From NCBI GenBank assembly GCA_945861065.1, contig CAMASI010000054.1, forward strand, positions 1-34,625: DNA of 34,625 bases, given 5' to 3'. The notes under the pieces were generated by a model. The model was given only the letters and a program-made list of their open reading frames with translations. It made no database searches and had not been told where the DNA came from. Below, piece by piece: positions 1 to 9,145 of the stretch (position 1 is its first letter; each line of letters starts with the position of its first letter). Origin of the DNA: Klebsiella pneumoniae (GTDB lineage: Bacteria > Myxococcota_A > UBA796 > GCA-2862545). The position numbers and the translations under genes were made by a program.

Positions 1-222
1 GATTCGCGGCCTCGCCCTAACTAGACCTTAAACAAGCGCAGCCGTTAGCGATTGGCCGTTAGCTATTAGCCTGGCACCTAGACAATTCGCCGCGGCAGCG
101 TAGTCGAGCGCTTCACCTGAAAGCGCACACCACGTCCAGTCGCGCAGTCCATTGGGACGGTTCGTTCGAGCTAAACGCTAACGGGTGACAGCTGACAGCT
201 TGTTCGAGGACTAGAGGGGCGA
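1..222. other. Upstream non-coding stretch
   Basis: No convincing gene is seen here. The sequence holds two copies of GCCGTTAGC (41-49 and 55-63) and an inverted match CGCTAAC near 174-180, too short and loose to call an operator. A GAGGGG stretch just before the ATG at 223 serves as the ribosome binding site of the transporter gene. The segment probably contains its promoter, but I cannot point to a -35/-10 pair with confidence. Confidence 0.4.
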
Positions 223-1083
223 ATGTCAGCGTCGCGCCCCCTATTGGTTGCGGTCGCCGGGACGCTGGTCCTGGGCGCCGGCAAGCTTGCGGCCGCGATT
301 GTGACGGGCTCACACGCTGTCTTAGCGTCCGCGCTTGACTCGCTTGCAGACGCGGGCGTCTCGCTCGTCAACCTGCTTCTGGCCCGGGCTGCGGCGAGGC
401 CGCCAGACGACGACCACCCGTTTGGACATGGGAAGGCGGAGGCTATCGCCGCTTTGGTTCAGGGGTTGGTGCTCTCCGCGCTCGCCGTCGCAATCGCAGT
501 TTCGGCGGTAGCTCGGCTCGTTCACGGTGCACTTCCTCCCCAGTCCGTCCTGGCTACCGCCGCGATTGGCGTGTCCATGGTGGGGTCTTTCCTGATCAGC
601 CGGCACCTCATGGCCGCCGCCGACGCCACGGGCTCATTGGTCCTGCGCGCGGACGCTACCCATTACCGAATGGACCTCTACAGCGGCGCTGGCGTGCTAG
701 TCGCGCTTGGGTTCGGCACCTGGGTGAATGACGCTCGCCCCGACGCCATCGCGTCGCTGGCCGTCTGCGTCCTTATCGGCAAGGATGTGGTCGGACTTGT
801 CCGTGAGGCGGTCGATGAGTTGATGGACAAGGCCTTACCGAGTGACCAGGAGCAGGCGATGAGGGCCGTGCTCGCAGGATTTGAACAGCAGATTCGGAGT
901 TACCACGCGCTCCGGGGGCGCAAGGTGGGTCCTGTGACATTCGTGCAGGTGCATGTGGTCATGGACCCCGACCTCACCATTCGAGAGGCGCATCATATAA
1001 CGGACGAAATCGAAGAGGCGTTCCGACGTAGGTTTGCGCCGGCGGATGTCATTGTTCACGCCGACGCGGACGACGATTCATAG
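223..1083 (+). CDS. Cation diffusion facilitator (CDF) family metal transporter, FieF-like
   Basis: Inner-membrane efflux protein that exchanges divalent metal ions (Zn, Fe, Cd or Mn class) for protons. The 286-residue product matches the usual CDF length and has the six-helix N-terminal domain followed by a cytoplasmic domain from about residue 205. The metal site of FieF-type carriers is visible as D39 and D43 in the helix-2 motif ALDSLADAG, and as H147 and D151 in HYRMD of helix 5. The HPFGHGKAE loop after helix 2 (about 65-73) is also typical. The C-terminal domain carries a His-rich stretch (REAHHI). The ATG at 223 follows a GAGGGG ribosome binding site. The next gene is convergent, so this looks monocistronic. 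The metal cannot be fixed from sequence; the DD-HD site suggests Zn, Cd or Fe. Confidence 0.93.
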   Translation: MSASRPLLVAVAGTLVLGAGKLAAAIVTGSHAVLASALDSLADAGVSLVNLLLARAAARPPDDDHPFGHGKAEAIAALVQGLVLSALAVAIAVSAVARLVHGALPPQSVLATAAIGVSMVGSFLISRHLMAAADATGSLVLRADATHYRMDLYSGAGVLVALGFGTWVNDARPDAIASLAVCVLIGKDVVGLVREAVDELMDKALPSDQEQAMRAVLAGFEQQIRSYHALRGRKVGPVTFVQVHVVMDPDLTIREAHHITDEIEEAFRRRFAPADVIVHADADDDS

Positions 1084-1147
1084 GCTAGACGAAATACTGC
1101 GGGATGCAGCCGCGCGCGAAGCGGAGCGTTTATTTGGCTGCGGGCCC

Positions 1148-2089
1148 TCACTCGAATTCGATGACGCGCGGTCCTTCTGGCGGTGGGGCCGCGACTTCGG
1201 GCGGACTCTCCGGAGGTGCCGCTATTTCGGGCGTTTCTTCGGGGGCCGCGGCGGGAACGACCGCGGCCGGAACGACCGCGATGGGCACGACTGCAGCGAC
1301 TGGGCAGGCGCGCCAGGAGCGGTATCGAATTGTTTCTTTGCGCTCAATCTGCACCCAACCCAACAGGGCTGACACAGTATATTGTTGCGCTTCCGCAGTT
1401 GGAAAAAGGTTTCCTGCGTGCGTTTTCCCACGAATGCGAACGCTTGCATCGTGGATTTTACCACCCCCGAGCGAGATGGCGGCCTCGGCAACTGTGTCAA
1501 GTTCGGTGGGTAGGGTGGCGCCGCCAGGAAAGAAAGCGCGTTGTTTGACGAATGGGGCGGCCTTGTTGTCTCCAATTGGGACGGTCCGGTCGAGCACAAC
1601 GCCGTCGCGTGCGACGTCCCAGTGCGCCCACGCTGTCTCCACGTCACCACCGAGCTGTTCTAGAAGTCGTTGCAACTGGTTTTCCGGAGGTTTCTCGCCG
1701 TCCACCGCCACATGCATATCGAACCCTTCGTCGGGTCCCGTGCTTGCCCATAGGGTCATCGACCTCCGCTTGCCGACCAAAGGGGCGATCGCAGCCTCGT
1801 CCACGTAGGTGTGGCGTGACGCGTCTTTGTCGGACTCGACCTGACCCAACGACCGAACGACGAAACCGCTCCATATGCCATCGTCAAATCGAGCCACGAA
1901 CGCGGAATCACCGCGTTTGCTACCCCAACGCCCGTAGTCCCAACTCCAGGTGGCATCCCCGACCACTTCCCAACAGCCCGGCGGTCCCGACAGCAGCTTC
2001 ATCGCTCGGTCCTGCCAGGGACCGGGGTCCTCTACGTCGATTCCTTCCGGCACGCCGCCGAGGGCGAAGCCAAGCAGTGTTGTCCACAT
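1148..2089 (-). CDS. Hypothetical protein with Pro/Ala-rich C-terminal tail
   Basis: I do not recognise this 313-residue protein. It begins with a short hydrophobic stretch (MWTTLLGFALGGVPEG) that could be a minimal signal peptide. The body has many Trp and Gly residues, giving an impression of beta structure, with phrases such as CWEVVGDATWSWDYG. The last 55 or so residues are low-complexity Pro/Ala/Val/Glu, partly built from 15-bp tandem repeats, and end in PRVIEFE. It is the last of four minus-strand genes and starts about 40 bases after the stop of the L-domain lipoprotein, so it is probably co-transcribed. A periplasmic or surface role is an inference from these neighbours. The start is uncertain because no clear ribosome binding site is seen. 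Confidence 0.65.
   Translation of the reverse strand: MWTTLLGFALGGVPEGIDVEDPGPWQDRAMKLLSGPPGCWEVVGDATWSWDYGRWGSKRGDSAFVARFDDGIWSGFVVRSLGQVESDKDASRHTYVDEAAIAPLVGKRRSMTLWASTGPDEGFDMHVAVDGEKPPENQLQRLLEQLGGDVETAWAHWDVARDGVVLDRTVPIGDNKAAPFVKQRAFFPGGATLPTELDTVAEAAISLGGGKIHDASVRIRGKTHAGNLFPTAEAQQYTVSALLGWVQIERKETIRYRSWRACPVAAVVPIAVVPAAVVPAAAPEETPEIAAPPESPPEVAAPPPEGPRVIEFE
1254..1298. repeat. 15-bp tandem repeat, three copies
   Basis: Three consecutive 15-base units begin at 1254, 1269 and 1284, based on GGAACGACCGCG plus three variable bases; the third copy is diverged. They lie in frame inside the minus-strand gene at 1148-2089 and encode repeats of the type VVPAA/VVPIA in its low-complexity tail. 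Because the unit is a multiple of three, copy-number change would lengthen or shorten the tail without a frameshift. Confidence 0.8.
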
Positions 2090-2129
2090 GGCCCGCGGCT
2101 AGCCCGTCCCTGGGCACCCGCACAATGCG

Positions 2130-3854
2130 TCAACCGCCATTTCCAACAGCCGTTCGGTCCCCACCGACACTGGTGATGCCGTTGACAAAATCCAACGCTT
2201 CGGACTGGTCCAAAGCGGGATTGTCTTGCACCAAAACGTCGCCGGTGACTTCCACTATTCCGTGGAGATTACTCAACGTGTTGAGTTGGTCGCAGCCCAC
2301 GACCTGAAGGTTGCCGTGGACAATGAGGACCGCATCGAGCCCATCCAGGTCGGAGATTCGATCCACATCGTCCAAGATCAAATCCCCGTCGATGAGGGAC
2401 AACCCCTTCAGGTCGTCCAAACTCTCCAGGCCGGTTCGAAGCAAGGAGAGGCCGCCCGTCGTGGTGAGCGACTTGAGGCCTGGCAGACTTGTTTGGTTCG
2501 GCGTGTCTGAAATCTCAATCCGCCCTGACAGCGTTGTCAGGGAATCGAAGCGCCCAACGCTGGGAAGGGCCGGCAACTGCGTCAGCCGGAGGTCGCCGCT
2601 CAGGACGGTGAGCGCCTGAAACTTCGGAATTCCAATCAGCGTCAGGTTGTCGTCGATGTGAATGCCGCCTGCGGAAACCAGCGCCGCCGGAGCCGGGAAT
2701 GAAGTCAGCTGCGGCATCCGTTGGAGCAGGAGGACCCCTCCGATTTCCTCGACGAAGGTTAAGAACGCGAACTCGGTGACTGCCGGGAGGTCGACAAGAG
2801 TCAGGTCACCGCCGACAGTCACAAGATCCGGGGCGACGCCGACCGAAGTGGCCGACGTCATCGACGAAACGGAAAACGACCCGGCCACATCCAGTAGCGC
2901 TTGAAATCCATAAATACTTTCCGCTATTGGATACTCAGCCAGCTCGACATTTCCGCCGACGGAAACGATCCGCCCGAATCCATCGAAGTCCTTGAGTTGC
3001 GGTAAGTCGGTGACAATAAGGTCCGCGCCGACGCTGGCGACAGAGGTGGTCAGCCTCAAGTCCTCCACACCGGACAAGTGTTGGAATTCGAGCGAGCCGC
3101 CTACGGTCTCCAGGTCACTGAAATCTAGCGTGACGGCGGCAACGTCGGTCACAACGAGATTGCCACCAATTGACGCCAACTCCCCGAAAGCCATGGACTC
3201 AAGGTTGTCCTGGGCACTCACCAGTAGGTTTCCACCGACGGACTCCAGGCTGGCGGCGCTCAATGTCAACCGTTCCGGGTCCGCGTCCGCCACCAAGTTC
3301 CCACCCACGGCGGTCAATCCTGGAAGCGCCAGGTCGGGATCGCCACCGGCCGGAAGTTGAAGATCGCCCTCTACGCTACACAAATTTTGTGCGGATTGGT
3401 TGAGCACGACGTCGGATATGACGTGTTGGCCGCTGAGCGAATCGGGGTCGAATACCGTAACGGTGAGGGGCCACTCGCATAGGCCTGGCGTGGTGGTACT
3501 TGCACCAGGAAGGTCGCAACTCACCCACTCCGCAAGGCGCGCCCGTTCCTCGTCCGACGGGCCCGAAATGGCCGGCATCGTCGGGGACGCCCCGGTGGCG
3601 CGCGCAACGATTCGGTCCGACCACAGAACAACGTCTGCATACGTGTCGAAATTGACGTCGACGGGAGCCCCGTTTCTTGCGTCGCCAACGACGCCAATCG
3701 CGTGACAGGGGGTGCACCAAGTGCGGAGCAAGGGCTGGGCCAGCGACGACCAACTGTCCCCACTCGCGCAGGCTAGCGGCGGATCTTCAGGGGTACAGCC
3801 GAAGAACGAGAGCGCCAACACGAAGGTCCCAACGGCGCTCACAGTGCCCGCCAT
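2130..3854 (-). CDS. Lipoprotein with c-type heme motif and receptor-L-domain-like repeats
   Basis: Predicted outer-membrane or surface lipoprotein of 574 residues. The start at 3854 puts a signal peptide directly before a lipobox (LSFFGC, Cys20). An upstream ATG-like start at 3875 adds seven residues without improving the signal. A short domain follows with one CxxCH motif (WCTPCH, Cys47-His51) and a later Met (PTMPAISGP) before an AEWVSC helix, as in single-heme cytochrome c domains of planctomycete and myxobacterial proteins. The remaining 430 or so residues are irregular 20-25-residue repeats of the form (S/T)VGGNLxVxxLPxL, resembling receptor L-domain/leucine-rich beta-solenoids. The gene overlaps the end of the DUF1501 gene by 16 bases, so translation is probably coupled. 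Heme attachment is inferred from the motif; the function is unknown. Confidence 0.82.
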   Translation of the reverse strand: MAGTVSAVGTFVLALSFFGCTPEDPPLACASGDSWSSLAQPLLRTWCTPCHAIGVVGDARNGAPVDVNFDTYADVVLWSDRIVARATGASPTMPAISGPSDEERARLAEWVSCDLPGASTTTPGLCEWPLTVTVFDPDSLSGQHVISDVVLNQSAQNLCSVEGDLQLPAGGDPDLALPGLTAVGGNLVADADPERLTLSAASLESVGGNLLVSAQDNLESMAFGELASIGGNLVVTDVAAVTLDFSDLETVGGSLEFQHLSGVEDLRLTTSVASVGADLIVTDLPQLKDFDGFGRIVSVGGNVELAEYPIAESIYGFQALLDVAGSFSVSSMTSATSVGVAPDLVTVGGDLTLVDLPAVTEFAFLTFVEEIGGVLLLQRMPQLTSFPAPAALVSAGGIHIDDNLTLIGIPKFQALTVLSGDLRLTQLPALPSVGRFDSLTTLSGRIEISDTPNQTSLPGLKSLTTTGGLSLLRTGLESLDDLKGLSLIDGDLILDDVDRISDLDGLDAVLIVHGNLQVVGCDQLNTLSNLHGIVEVTGDVLVQDNPALDQSEALDFVNGITSVGGDRTAVGNGG

Positions 3855-5107
3855 GGGGCGACTCCTGGCAGCCATTCCGTGGGGTCGATGTCGAGGCGTT
3901 CGAGAACGCCTGCAGCAAAGTTATCGAACTTATTGAGCTCGCCTCTGGATTCATCGACTGCTCCACTATCAAGATTTACCGGCAAACTCTCCAAAAGGTC
4001 GTTCGTCCCACCGAACGCCCTTCCCCCCTGCAGCCCGGCACCGATGAGCAGGGCCGACGTATGGCCCCAGTGGTCCTTTCCTGCCCCTTCGTTGAGCGTA
4101 GGCGTGCGCGTCATTTCGCTGGAGACCACGACCAGTGTGTCCTGAAGGATTCCGGCAGCTTCAAGACCAAAAAGCAGTTGGGAAAGGCCCGTAAACATCC
4201 CGTCGTAGTACCCGTGTTGATTGACATTATTTATATGCGTGTCCCACGCACCAAACGATTGGAGAAGAACGGAACTGCACACTTCGCGCGCCAGCAGTTC
4301 GACGGTCAGCCCGACGGTGTCGCTCATCTGCGGTTCGGAACCGGGTTTTACGGACGCCGCGAGGTCCGCAGCTTTGTCTCGCAGCCGCACGGCCCGAAGT
4401 TGGGACTGTTCCAAGTCGGCAAGTCGGGCTCGGGGGTCCGGGTGGCCGAGTTGGTACGCGGCCCGGCGGTCAGTGAGGTAGGAGGCTATCCGCGCTTGAA
4501 CGTCCGGCCTCATGTCGCCCAACACGTCGGGAGCCACCCCTTTTGCGGGAGGAAACCGGAGGCTTGGATCGAGAAGGGTGGCAAGTTGGGCGCGTTGTCC
4601 GAGGGCGCCGGTCGTAGCGGCCAGCGGCCCCGAGTATCCCACGCCCGAACAATCGAAGGAGCCGACGGGCAAATCCGCACCATGAATTGCGCCCGCGATG
4701 ACCGACAAATCAGAAAAGCCTTCGGATTCTTGGCCGGTCAATATGCGCCTACGGCAGGGATCGTGCGCGATAGCGCCAACCCAAATGCCGTTGACGGCCA
4801 CGACGGCGGACCCCCAGCTTTCAAAAAAGCTGCGAACCGCTGGGCGTTTCGCGTCGTTCACCTGGATCGGGATTCCGGAAAACGTTTCTACGGCCTCTCG
4901 GTCATTCGGGTCATTCGGATCTTCGTCCACTTCCGGCCCTTGGATGGTCGGGATGCCTTGTTTGGGGTCCAGGCAATAGGTCACGTCCCAACCGCCATCG
5001 GCCAGCACGTAGACGAATCGCTTTCGCGTGGCCGCAAAGGCCGAAGCGGGCACGCCGAGCAGCGCTGCTGGACCCGCGGTGAGCATGAATCGGCGGGTAG
5101 GTGTCAT
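3839..5107 (-). CDS. DUF1501 family protein with Tat signal
   Basis: Secreted protein of 422 residues of the DUF1501 family, which is distantly related to alkaline-phosphatase/sulfatase folds and has no settled function. The start at 5107 gives an N-terminus MTPTRRFMLTAG with a twin-arginine motif and an AFA-A type cleavage site, so folded export is likely. The reading frame stays open 32 codons further upstream, but that extension overlaps the previous gene and lacks signal character. Family features include LADGGWDVTYC near the N-terminus, LQSFGAWDTHINN in the middle and VVVSSEMTRTPTLN followed by KDHWGHTSALLIGAG. The start codon overlaps the stop of the DUF1588-like gene by one base (TGATG), a pairing common in Planctomycetes and Myxococcota. 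The two products are therefore likely made together. Confidence 0.88.
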   Translation of the reverse strand: MTPTRRFMLTAGPAALLGVPASAFAATRKRFVYVLADGGWDVTYCLDPKQGIPTIQGPEVDEDPNDPNDREAVETFSGIPIQVNDAKRPAVRSFFESWGSAVVAVNGIWVGAIAHDPCRRRILTGQESEGFSDLSVIAGAIHGADLPVGSFDCSGVGYSGPLAATTGALGQRAQLATLLDPSLRFPPAKGVAPDVLGDMRPDVQARIASYLTDRRAAYQLGHPDPRARLADLEQSQLRAVRLRDKAADLAASVKPGSEPQMSDTVGLTVELLAREVCSSVLLQSFGAWDTHINNVNQHGYYDGMFTGLSQLLFGLEAAGILQDTLVVVSSEMTRTPTLNEGAGKDHWGHTSALLIGAGLQGGRAFGGTNDLLESLPVNLDSGAVDESRGELNKFDNFAAGVLERLDIDPTEWLPGVAPWRAL

Positions 5108-6840
5108 CAGTAAAAAATGCCTCGCGGGTCGCGAAGCATCGCCGCGACGACCGCTTCCCACGCCAATTCTGGCGTGCCTGTCATGGTCAAAACGTCGAGC
5201 CACAGCCCGTAGGTGGCGGATACCGGCGCGTCGTTGGGTTCCAACACCTCTGCCAATACGATTTTGTGCAGGGTCACAATTTGCGCCCGAACGGACTCGT
5301 TGTCCGTGGTATTCAACTCGACATCACTAAATAGTTTGCGAGCCCCGCGATTGAGTGCAAAGTCGGTAGTCACCGCGTAGCCTGCGGCCTCATCGGTGAA
5401 CTGGTCATTCACGAGTATGCGTGTTGGCGTAGGGGCGAAGGTCGGAACAAGCACACGACCGCTGTCGATTCCTCCTGCCAAGGCGCGGAAACCGAATCGG
5501 TCACTGGCGAGCATGGGCGTTTGATCCCAACAATCGGTCTGGCAGGGTTCGTCGGTTGGGTCGGCTGTCCATTGGAAACCTGTGAGCAACTCGACCGTTC
5601 TCGCCCATTGTTCTGGCCGGACGCTGAGCGGACCCAGCGGCACCAATCCCGGCGCCGACGCATCCAATGCGAGAAAGTGGGGGTCCAGGACGATGGACCG
5701 GACCAACGCCTTGTAGCTCCATCCACTGTCCAACAGGACCTGGGCCTTCGCCTCCACCAATTCGTCTGGGACGTCTCTCCAGGGGACCTGATGGAAAAAG
5801 CCAATTGCCCGTCGCGCTGCGCACCGAGGGAATCTGGGGTCCGTCGAAATCAGTCTTCCCAGGTCGACGAGCCCGTCGCTAGGCGTGCCGAAGAAACCCG
5901 GGGCGGGGAGTCCATAGATCGCCCAGTCCTCCGTGATTGCGTCGTCATACATGCGGAGCGGAATGCAGAAGTCCTCCGGGAGGGACGTGCCGATAGCCTG
6001 GTCCGGCGTGCTGTAGGGCCAATGGCACCCCGCATTGATGGCTTCCTTGACGACCGCCCCTGTGAGCTGGATTTTGAATCCCCAGAAATGCGCTGCGATG
6101 GGTTCTAGCGAAGAATGACAGGCCTCGCAGCCGGCATCCGCCTGAACCGCGTCCGCCACTGCGAACTCATCGGCGAGGTTCACGCCACCATCGACTACGA
6201 CATCTCTGCCGCCAATGTCTTCACACAGGAAGAATGTACTGACGAAATTGGCCCGCCCACGGTTGAAATTCGATCCGTTCGAAAGGTGCCGTCGCCACAG
6301 TTCCGAGGAGGTGAGCACTCCGGCCTGCGGCCTACCGTCGGCCCATTGGCTTTCTATCCACCCTTTTTCGCCCTTTTTGACGTCTAGTCCGTAGATTAGG
6401 GAAAGTACATCGTTGGAAACCATGTAATCTGCAGTCGCGATTTGCGAGTATGGAAGGTCGTTCGTCACAATGTGGCGCACAAGTTCCAGCGCCTCTTCGC
6501 CCGTAGCTCTTAGTAAATCCTCGGTCGTTGAAACGGCGAGTGGGCCGACCGTTTCGAGCACGGGCTCGAGCTCGTTTCGAACCAGCAACTGCTCATTGTG
6601 AAGATCCTTCACGACGAGGCCGAAATTCTCGGAATCCAGCCACGCGTCTACCAGGATCGGTATCTGACTGGGGTCCTCAGAGACGAGGTCGAGGTCTGCC
6701 AAACTCGGGCGCCCAGACCGAAGTGCCATGGATAGCCTGTTGGCTTGCGCCTCTGGCGCGAGCGGAATCCACGCGATCGGCTGCTCCGGAGGCGCGCACG
6801 CGACCGTGAAGAACAGTGCGAAACCGCTCACTACCGCCAC
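5107..6840 (-). CDS. DUF1588/DUF1592-like lipoprotein with CxxCH motif
   Basis: I chose the GTG at 6840, giving 577 residues with an N-terminus VAVVSGFALFFTVAC. This is a short lipoprotein signal with the lipid-accepting Cys at 15. The ATG at 6957 would prepend 39 residues without signal character. The protein resembles the planctomycete-type DUF1592/DUF1588/DUF1585 proteins usually encoded beside DUF1501 genes. It has a single c-type heme motif CEACHSSLEP at about 238-242, directly followed by the PIAAHFWGF stretch typical of DUF1588, then a C-terminal region with WRDVPDELV and SIVLDPHFLA motifs. It is the first gene of the minus-strand cluster and shares a TGATG junction with the DUF1501 gene. 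Heme binding is inferred; the activity is unknown, with a role in envelope redox chemistry or macromolecule use as possibilities. Confidence 0.78.
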   Translation of the reverse strand: MAVVSGFALFFTVACAPPEQPIAWIPLAPEAQANRLSMALRSGRPSLADLDLVSEDPSQIPILVDAWLDSENFGLVVKDLHNEQLLVRNELEPVLETVGPLAVSTTEDLLRATGEEALELVRHIVTNDLPYSQIATADYMVSNDVLSLIYGLDVKKGEKGWIESQWADGRPQAGVLTSSELWRRHLSNGSNFNRGRANFVSTFFLCEDIGGRDVVVDGGVNLADEFAVADAVQADAGCEACHSSLEPIAAHFWGFKIQLTGAVVKEAINAGCHWPYSTPDQAIGTSLPEDFCIPLRMYDDAITEDWAIYGLPAPGFFGTPSDGLVDLGRLISTDPRFPRCAARRAIGFFHQVPWRDVPDELVEAKAQVLLDSGWSYKALVRSIVLDPHFLALDASAPGLVPLGPLSVRPEQWARTVELLTGFQWTADPTDEPCQTDCWDQTPMLASDRFGFRALAGGIDSGRVLVPTFAPTPTRILVNDQFTDEAAGYAVTTDFALNRGARKLFSDVELNTTDNESVRAQIVTLHKIVLAEVLEPNDAPVSATYGLWLDVLTMTGTPELAWEAVVAAMLRDPRGIFY

Positions 6841-6928
6841 CTTTGCTTCGGGGGTTGTCCCGACACATCCGCTCCTGGTCCGCAACAGGCCTGCCGATGG
6901 GCTATCCGTATGTCGCCACGGAGCGCAC
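6841..6928. promoter_or_regulatory. Divergent promoter region
   Basis: About 88 bases separate the GTG starts of the DUF1588-like gene (leftward) and the arylsulfotransferase-like gene (rightward), so promoters for both must lie here or extend slightly into the genes. GGAG at 6920-6923 is the ribosome binding site of the rightward gene. I see no clear sigma-factor consensus or operator palindrome. Confidence 0.35.
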
Positions 6929-8176
6929 GTGCCCCCCCCGGCATTCGTGATCAGCATGGCCCTACTTGCGTGCCGGTCTACGGCCCGAGACGCACCGGTG
7001 TCTGTGGTCCCCCAAGTCAGCGGCGACTTGATGGCGATGGGCTACCTCGAGTTCGTCGAGGACGGGGAAGACGCTCGAAGCGGCGTGACGTTGCACAACG
7101 AGGCCGAGTCCTGGCCTGGGTACACGATCGTTGCCAGTCGGAATCTGAGGCGCGCAGACCTGGTGGACATCGACGGCGACTCGGTGCACCGATGGTTTAC
7201 GGATGGCGCCGGCTATTGGGCTCGCACCCTGCTGATGGGGAACGGCGATCTCGTTGTGGTGGGTGAGGATGAACAGAGCGGGTACGTCCAGCGGTTGAGT
7301 TGGGCAGGGAAGGCGAGGTGGATCAGCCGCATTCCCGCACACCATGACGTGGTGCCGCTAAAGGGTGGGAGGTTTGGCGTGTTGTTGTGGAAGGAACGCC
7401 GGATTCCGCCGCTTGATCGGTTCTTCGATTCTCGAGACGACGTCGTGGCCATCCTCGGACCCCGAGGTCAGGTCATGGAGCAGCGTTCGGTCTATGCGAT
7501 GCTCGCCGACGCTCCCGAAGTCCTCCCGCTTCAAGATGCGGACCAGTGGGTCGAAAATCTCCAAGTGCGGGACCCCTTCCACGCCAACGCCGTTGAGTGG
7601 ATGGACGACGAAGAATTGGCCGCGAAGAACCCGCTTTACAGCACTAAGAACATCCTCGTTTCGATGCGAAACCAGGATGCCATCGTCATTTTTGATTGGG
7701 AGGCAAGAAAGGCGGTGTGGGCGTGGGGCCAAGGTGAGCTTTTGGGTCCACACGACGCCACCGTTCTGCCAGACGGTCACATCCTCGTGTTCGACAACGG
7801 CGTTGGACGCAACTGGTCTCGTGTCGTTGAGTTGGACCCGCTCACCAAGCGGATTGTGTGGGAATACCGTGCACGCGAGGGGGAAGCATTTTTTACGGAG
7901 AGCCGCGGGAGCAATCAGCGGTTGCCGAACGGCAACACGTTGATCGGGGAGTCTGACGCGGCGCGGGTGTTCGAGGTGACACCCGACGGTCGCATGGTGT
8001 GGGAGTTCATCAACCCAGCTTCCGATGGGCGGCGGGCGACGCTTGGACGGGCAGAGCGTGTATCCGTCGAGGTCGTCCGTGACTTGTGGCGTGGGTTGGA
8101 GTGCAATGGCGACGGATCTGATGACGATGAAGAAGATCTTCTCGCGGGATTGATGCCAGCACAAGACGAACAGTGA
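6929..8176 (+). CDS. Arylsulfotransferase (ASST)-like beta-propeller lipoprotein
   Basis: Predicted lipoprotein of 415 residues. The GTG at 6929 has GGAG five bases upstream and gives the N-terminus VPPPAFVISMALLAC with a lipobox Cys at 15; the ATG at 6956 is too close to that Cys to give a signal peptide. The mature part reads as a six-bladed propeller of the arylsulfotransferase family, with repeated blades ending in (I/V)WE(Y/F). Hallmarks include LGPHDATVLPDGHILVFDNG in the middle and NQRLPNGNTLIGES plus FEVTPDGRMVWEFINP near the end. Family members move sulfate between phenolic compounds in the periplasm, but many lipoprotein homologues are unstudied, so the reaction is not certain. It is divergent from the heme/DUF1501 cluster and ends nine bases before the convergent recombinase gene. 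A run of eight C follows the start codon. Confidence 0.82.
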   Translation: MPPPAFVISMALLACRSTARDAPVSVVPQVSGDLMAMGYLEFVEDGEDARSGVTLHNEAESWPGYTIVASRNLRRADLVDIDGDSVHRWFTDGAGYWARTLLMGNGDLVVVGEDEQSGYVQRLSWAGKARWISRIPAHHDVVPLKGGRFGVLLWKERRIPPLDRFFDSRDDVVAILGPRGQVMEQRSVYAMLADAPEVLPLQDADQWVENLQVRDPFHANAVEWMDDEELAAKNPLYSTKNILVSMRNQDAIVIFDWEARKAVWAWGQGELLGPHDATVLPDGHILVFDNGVGRNWSRVVELDPLTKRIVWEYRAREGEAFFTESRGSNQRLPNGNTLIGESDAARVFEVTPDGRMVWEFINPASDGRRATLGRAERVSVEVVRDLWRGLECNGDGSDDDEEDLLAGLMPAQDEQ

Positions 8177-8185
8177 TTCGCGTTC

Positions 8186-9097
8186 TTAGTTCTCTTCGAC
8201 GATGGACGTTCGCCGAGCGCGCGGGTGACGTGCGAACTGGGAGCGGAGGTGGCGGTCGCTCACGTGGGTGTAGATCTGCGTCGTTCCGATGTCCGCGTGG
8301 CCCAACATCACTTGGACGCTGCGCAGGTCTGCGCCCCCTTCGAGCAGATGGGTCGCGAAAGAATGCCGCAACATATGAGGCCCCACGCTGCCGCGAAAGC
8401 CGGCCTTCCGGGCCCATCCCGTGATTCGTTCCCAGAAGTTCTGGCGTGTCATGGGCTTGCCTCGCGCGGTGAGGAACATCGCGGGGGACCGACCCGTTGC
8501 GTCAAAACCCTTGCGGTCCACCGTTGCCCAAGCCCGGAGCGCACCCAGTGCTCGGTCCCCTACGGGAATCACCCGTTCTTTGTTGCCTTTTCCGCGCACG
8601 CGGACGAGTCCCTCGTCGGGGTCCAACGCACTTAGCGGCAAAAGCACGAGTTCCGTCACGCGTAGCCCGGAGCTGTACAGCAGTTCGAGCATGGCTCGGT
8701 CTCGCACGCCGAGTGGGTCCCCGCCGGGTGCCGACAACAAACGATCCACTTGCTGTGGCGAAAGTAGAATAGGCAACGGCATTGAAAAACGCGGGGCATC
8801 GACCAGGGCGGTCGGGTCCGCGTCGACGAGTTGTTCCAGCAAACACCAGCGCCAGAAACGGCGAACGCTCGTCCTCATGCGTGCGATGGACCGCGCGGCC
8901 AAACCTTGATCCGAGAGGGCCACCAACCAGTCCGCGACGTCGTCTCGGGTGACGCTTTCCAGCACTGTGCGATTTCGGTCAGAAAGAAAGGCCAGCCAAC
9001 GACGGAGATCCCTTCCGTAGGCCATCCACGTGTGCTTGGAAGCACCTCGTTCGGCGCGCAGGGACATCAGAAAGCCCTCGAGTGCCGGTTCCAACAA
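8186..9097 (-). CDS. xerD: Tyrosine recombinase XerD
   Basis: Site-specific recombinase that, with a XerC partner, resolves chromosome dimers at dif. The TTG at 9097 is preferred because GGAGG lies six bases upstream and the resulting 303 residues match the family length; the next ATG (9067) would remove part of the first DNA-binding helix. The N-terminal SAM-like domain ([13 protein letters not shown]) spans about residues 10-95. The catalytic set is complete: R146 (SGLRVTEL), the Lys in RGKGNKER, H241-x-x-R244 ([12 protein letters not shown]), H267 (LGHADI) and Y276 (TTQIYTHV). The tail with HPRARR favours XerD over XerC. It is divergent from nadA across 48 bases. No integron or phage gene is near, so a housekeeping role is likely. 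Confidence 0.92.
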   Translation of the reverse strand: MLEPALEGFLMSLRAERGASKHTWMAYGRDLRRWLAFLSDRNRTVLESVTRDDVADWLVALSDQGLAARSIARMRTSVRRFWRWCLLEQLVDADPTALVDAPRFSMPLPILLSPQQVDRLLSAPGGDPLGVRDRAMLELLYSSGLRVTELVLLPLSALDPDEGLVRVRGKGNKERVIPVGDRALGALRAWATVDRKGFDATGRSPAMFLTARGKPMTRQNFWERITGWARKAGFRGSVGPHMLRHSFATHLLEGGADLRSVQVMLGHADIGTTQIYTHVSDRHLRSQFARHPRARRTSIVEEN

Positions 9098-9145
9098 CCC
9101 TCGCCTCCGCAGTGGCCCGTGCTTATCCACGGCCACGAGGCGCGG

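Noticed and set aside
3677..5113. Plus-strand open frame of 478 codons
   Set aside because: It is antisense to the DUF1501 and L-domain genes, has no recognisable domain and is rich in Arg/Gly/Pro, typical of GC-rich shadow frames.
8186..9097. Phage or integron integrase
   Set aside because: Length, motifs and the HPRARR tail fit XerD, and no phage gene, attachment site or cassette is nearby.
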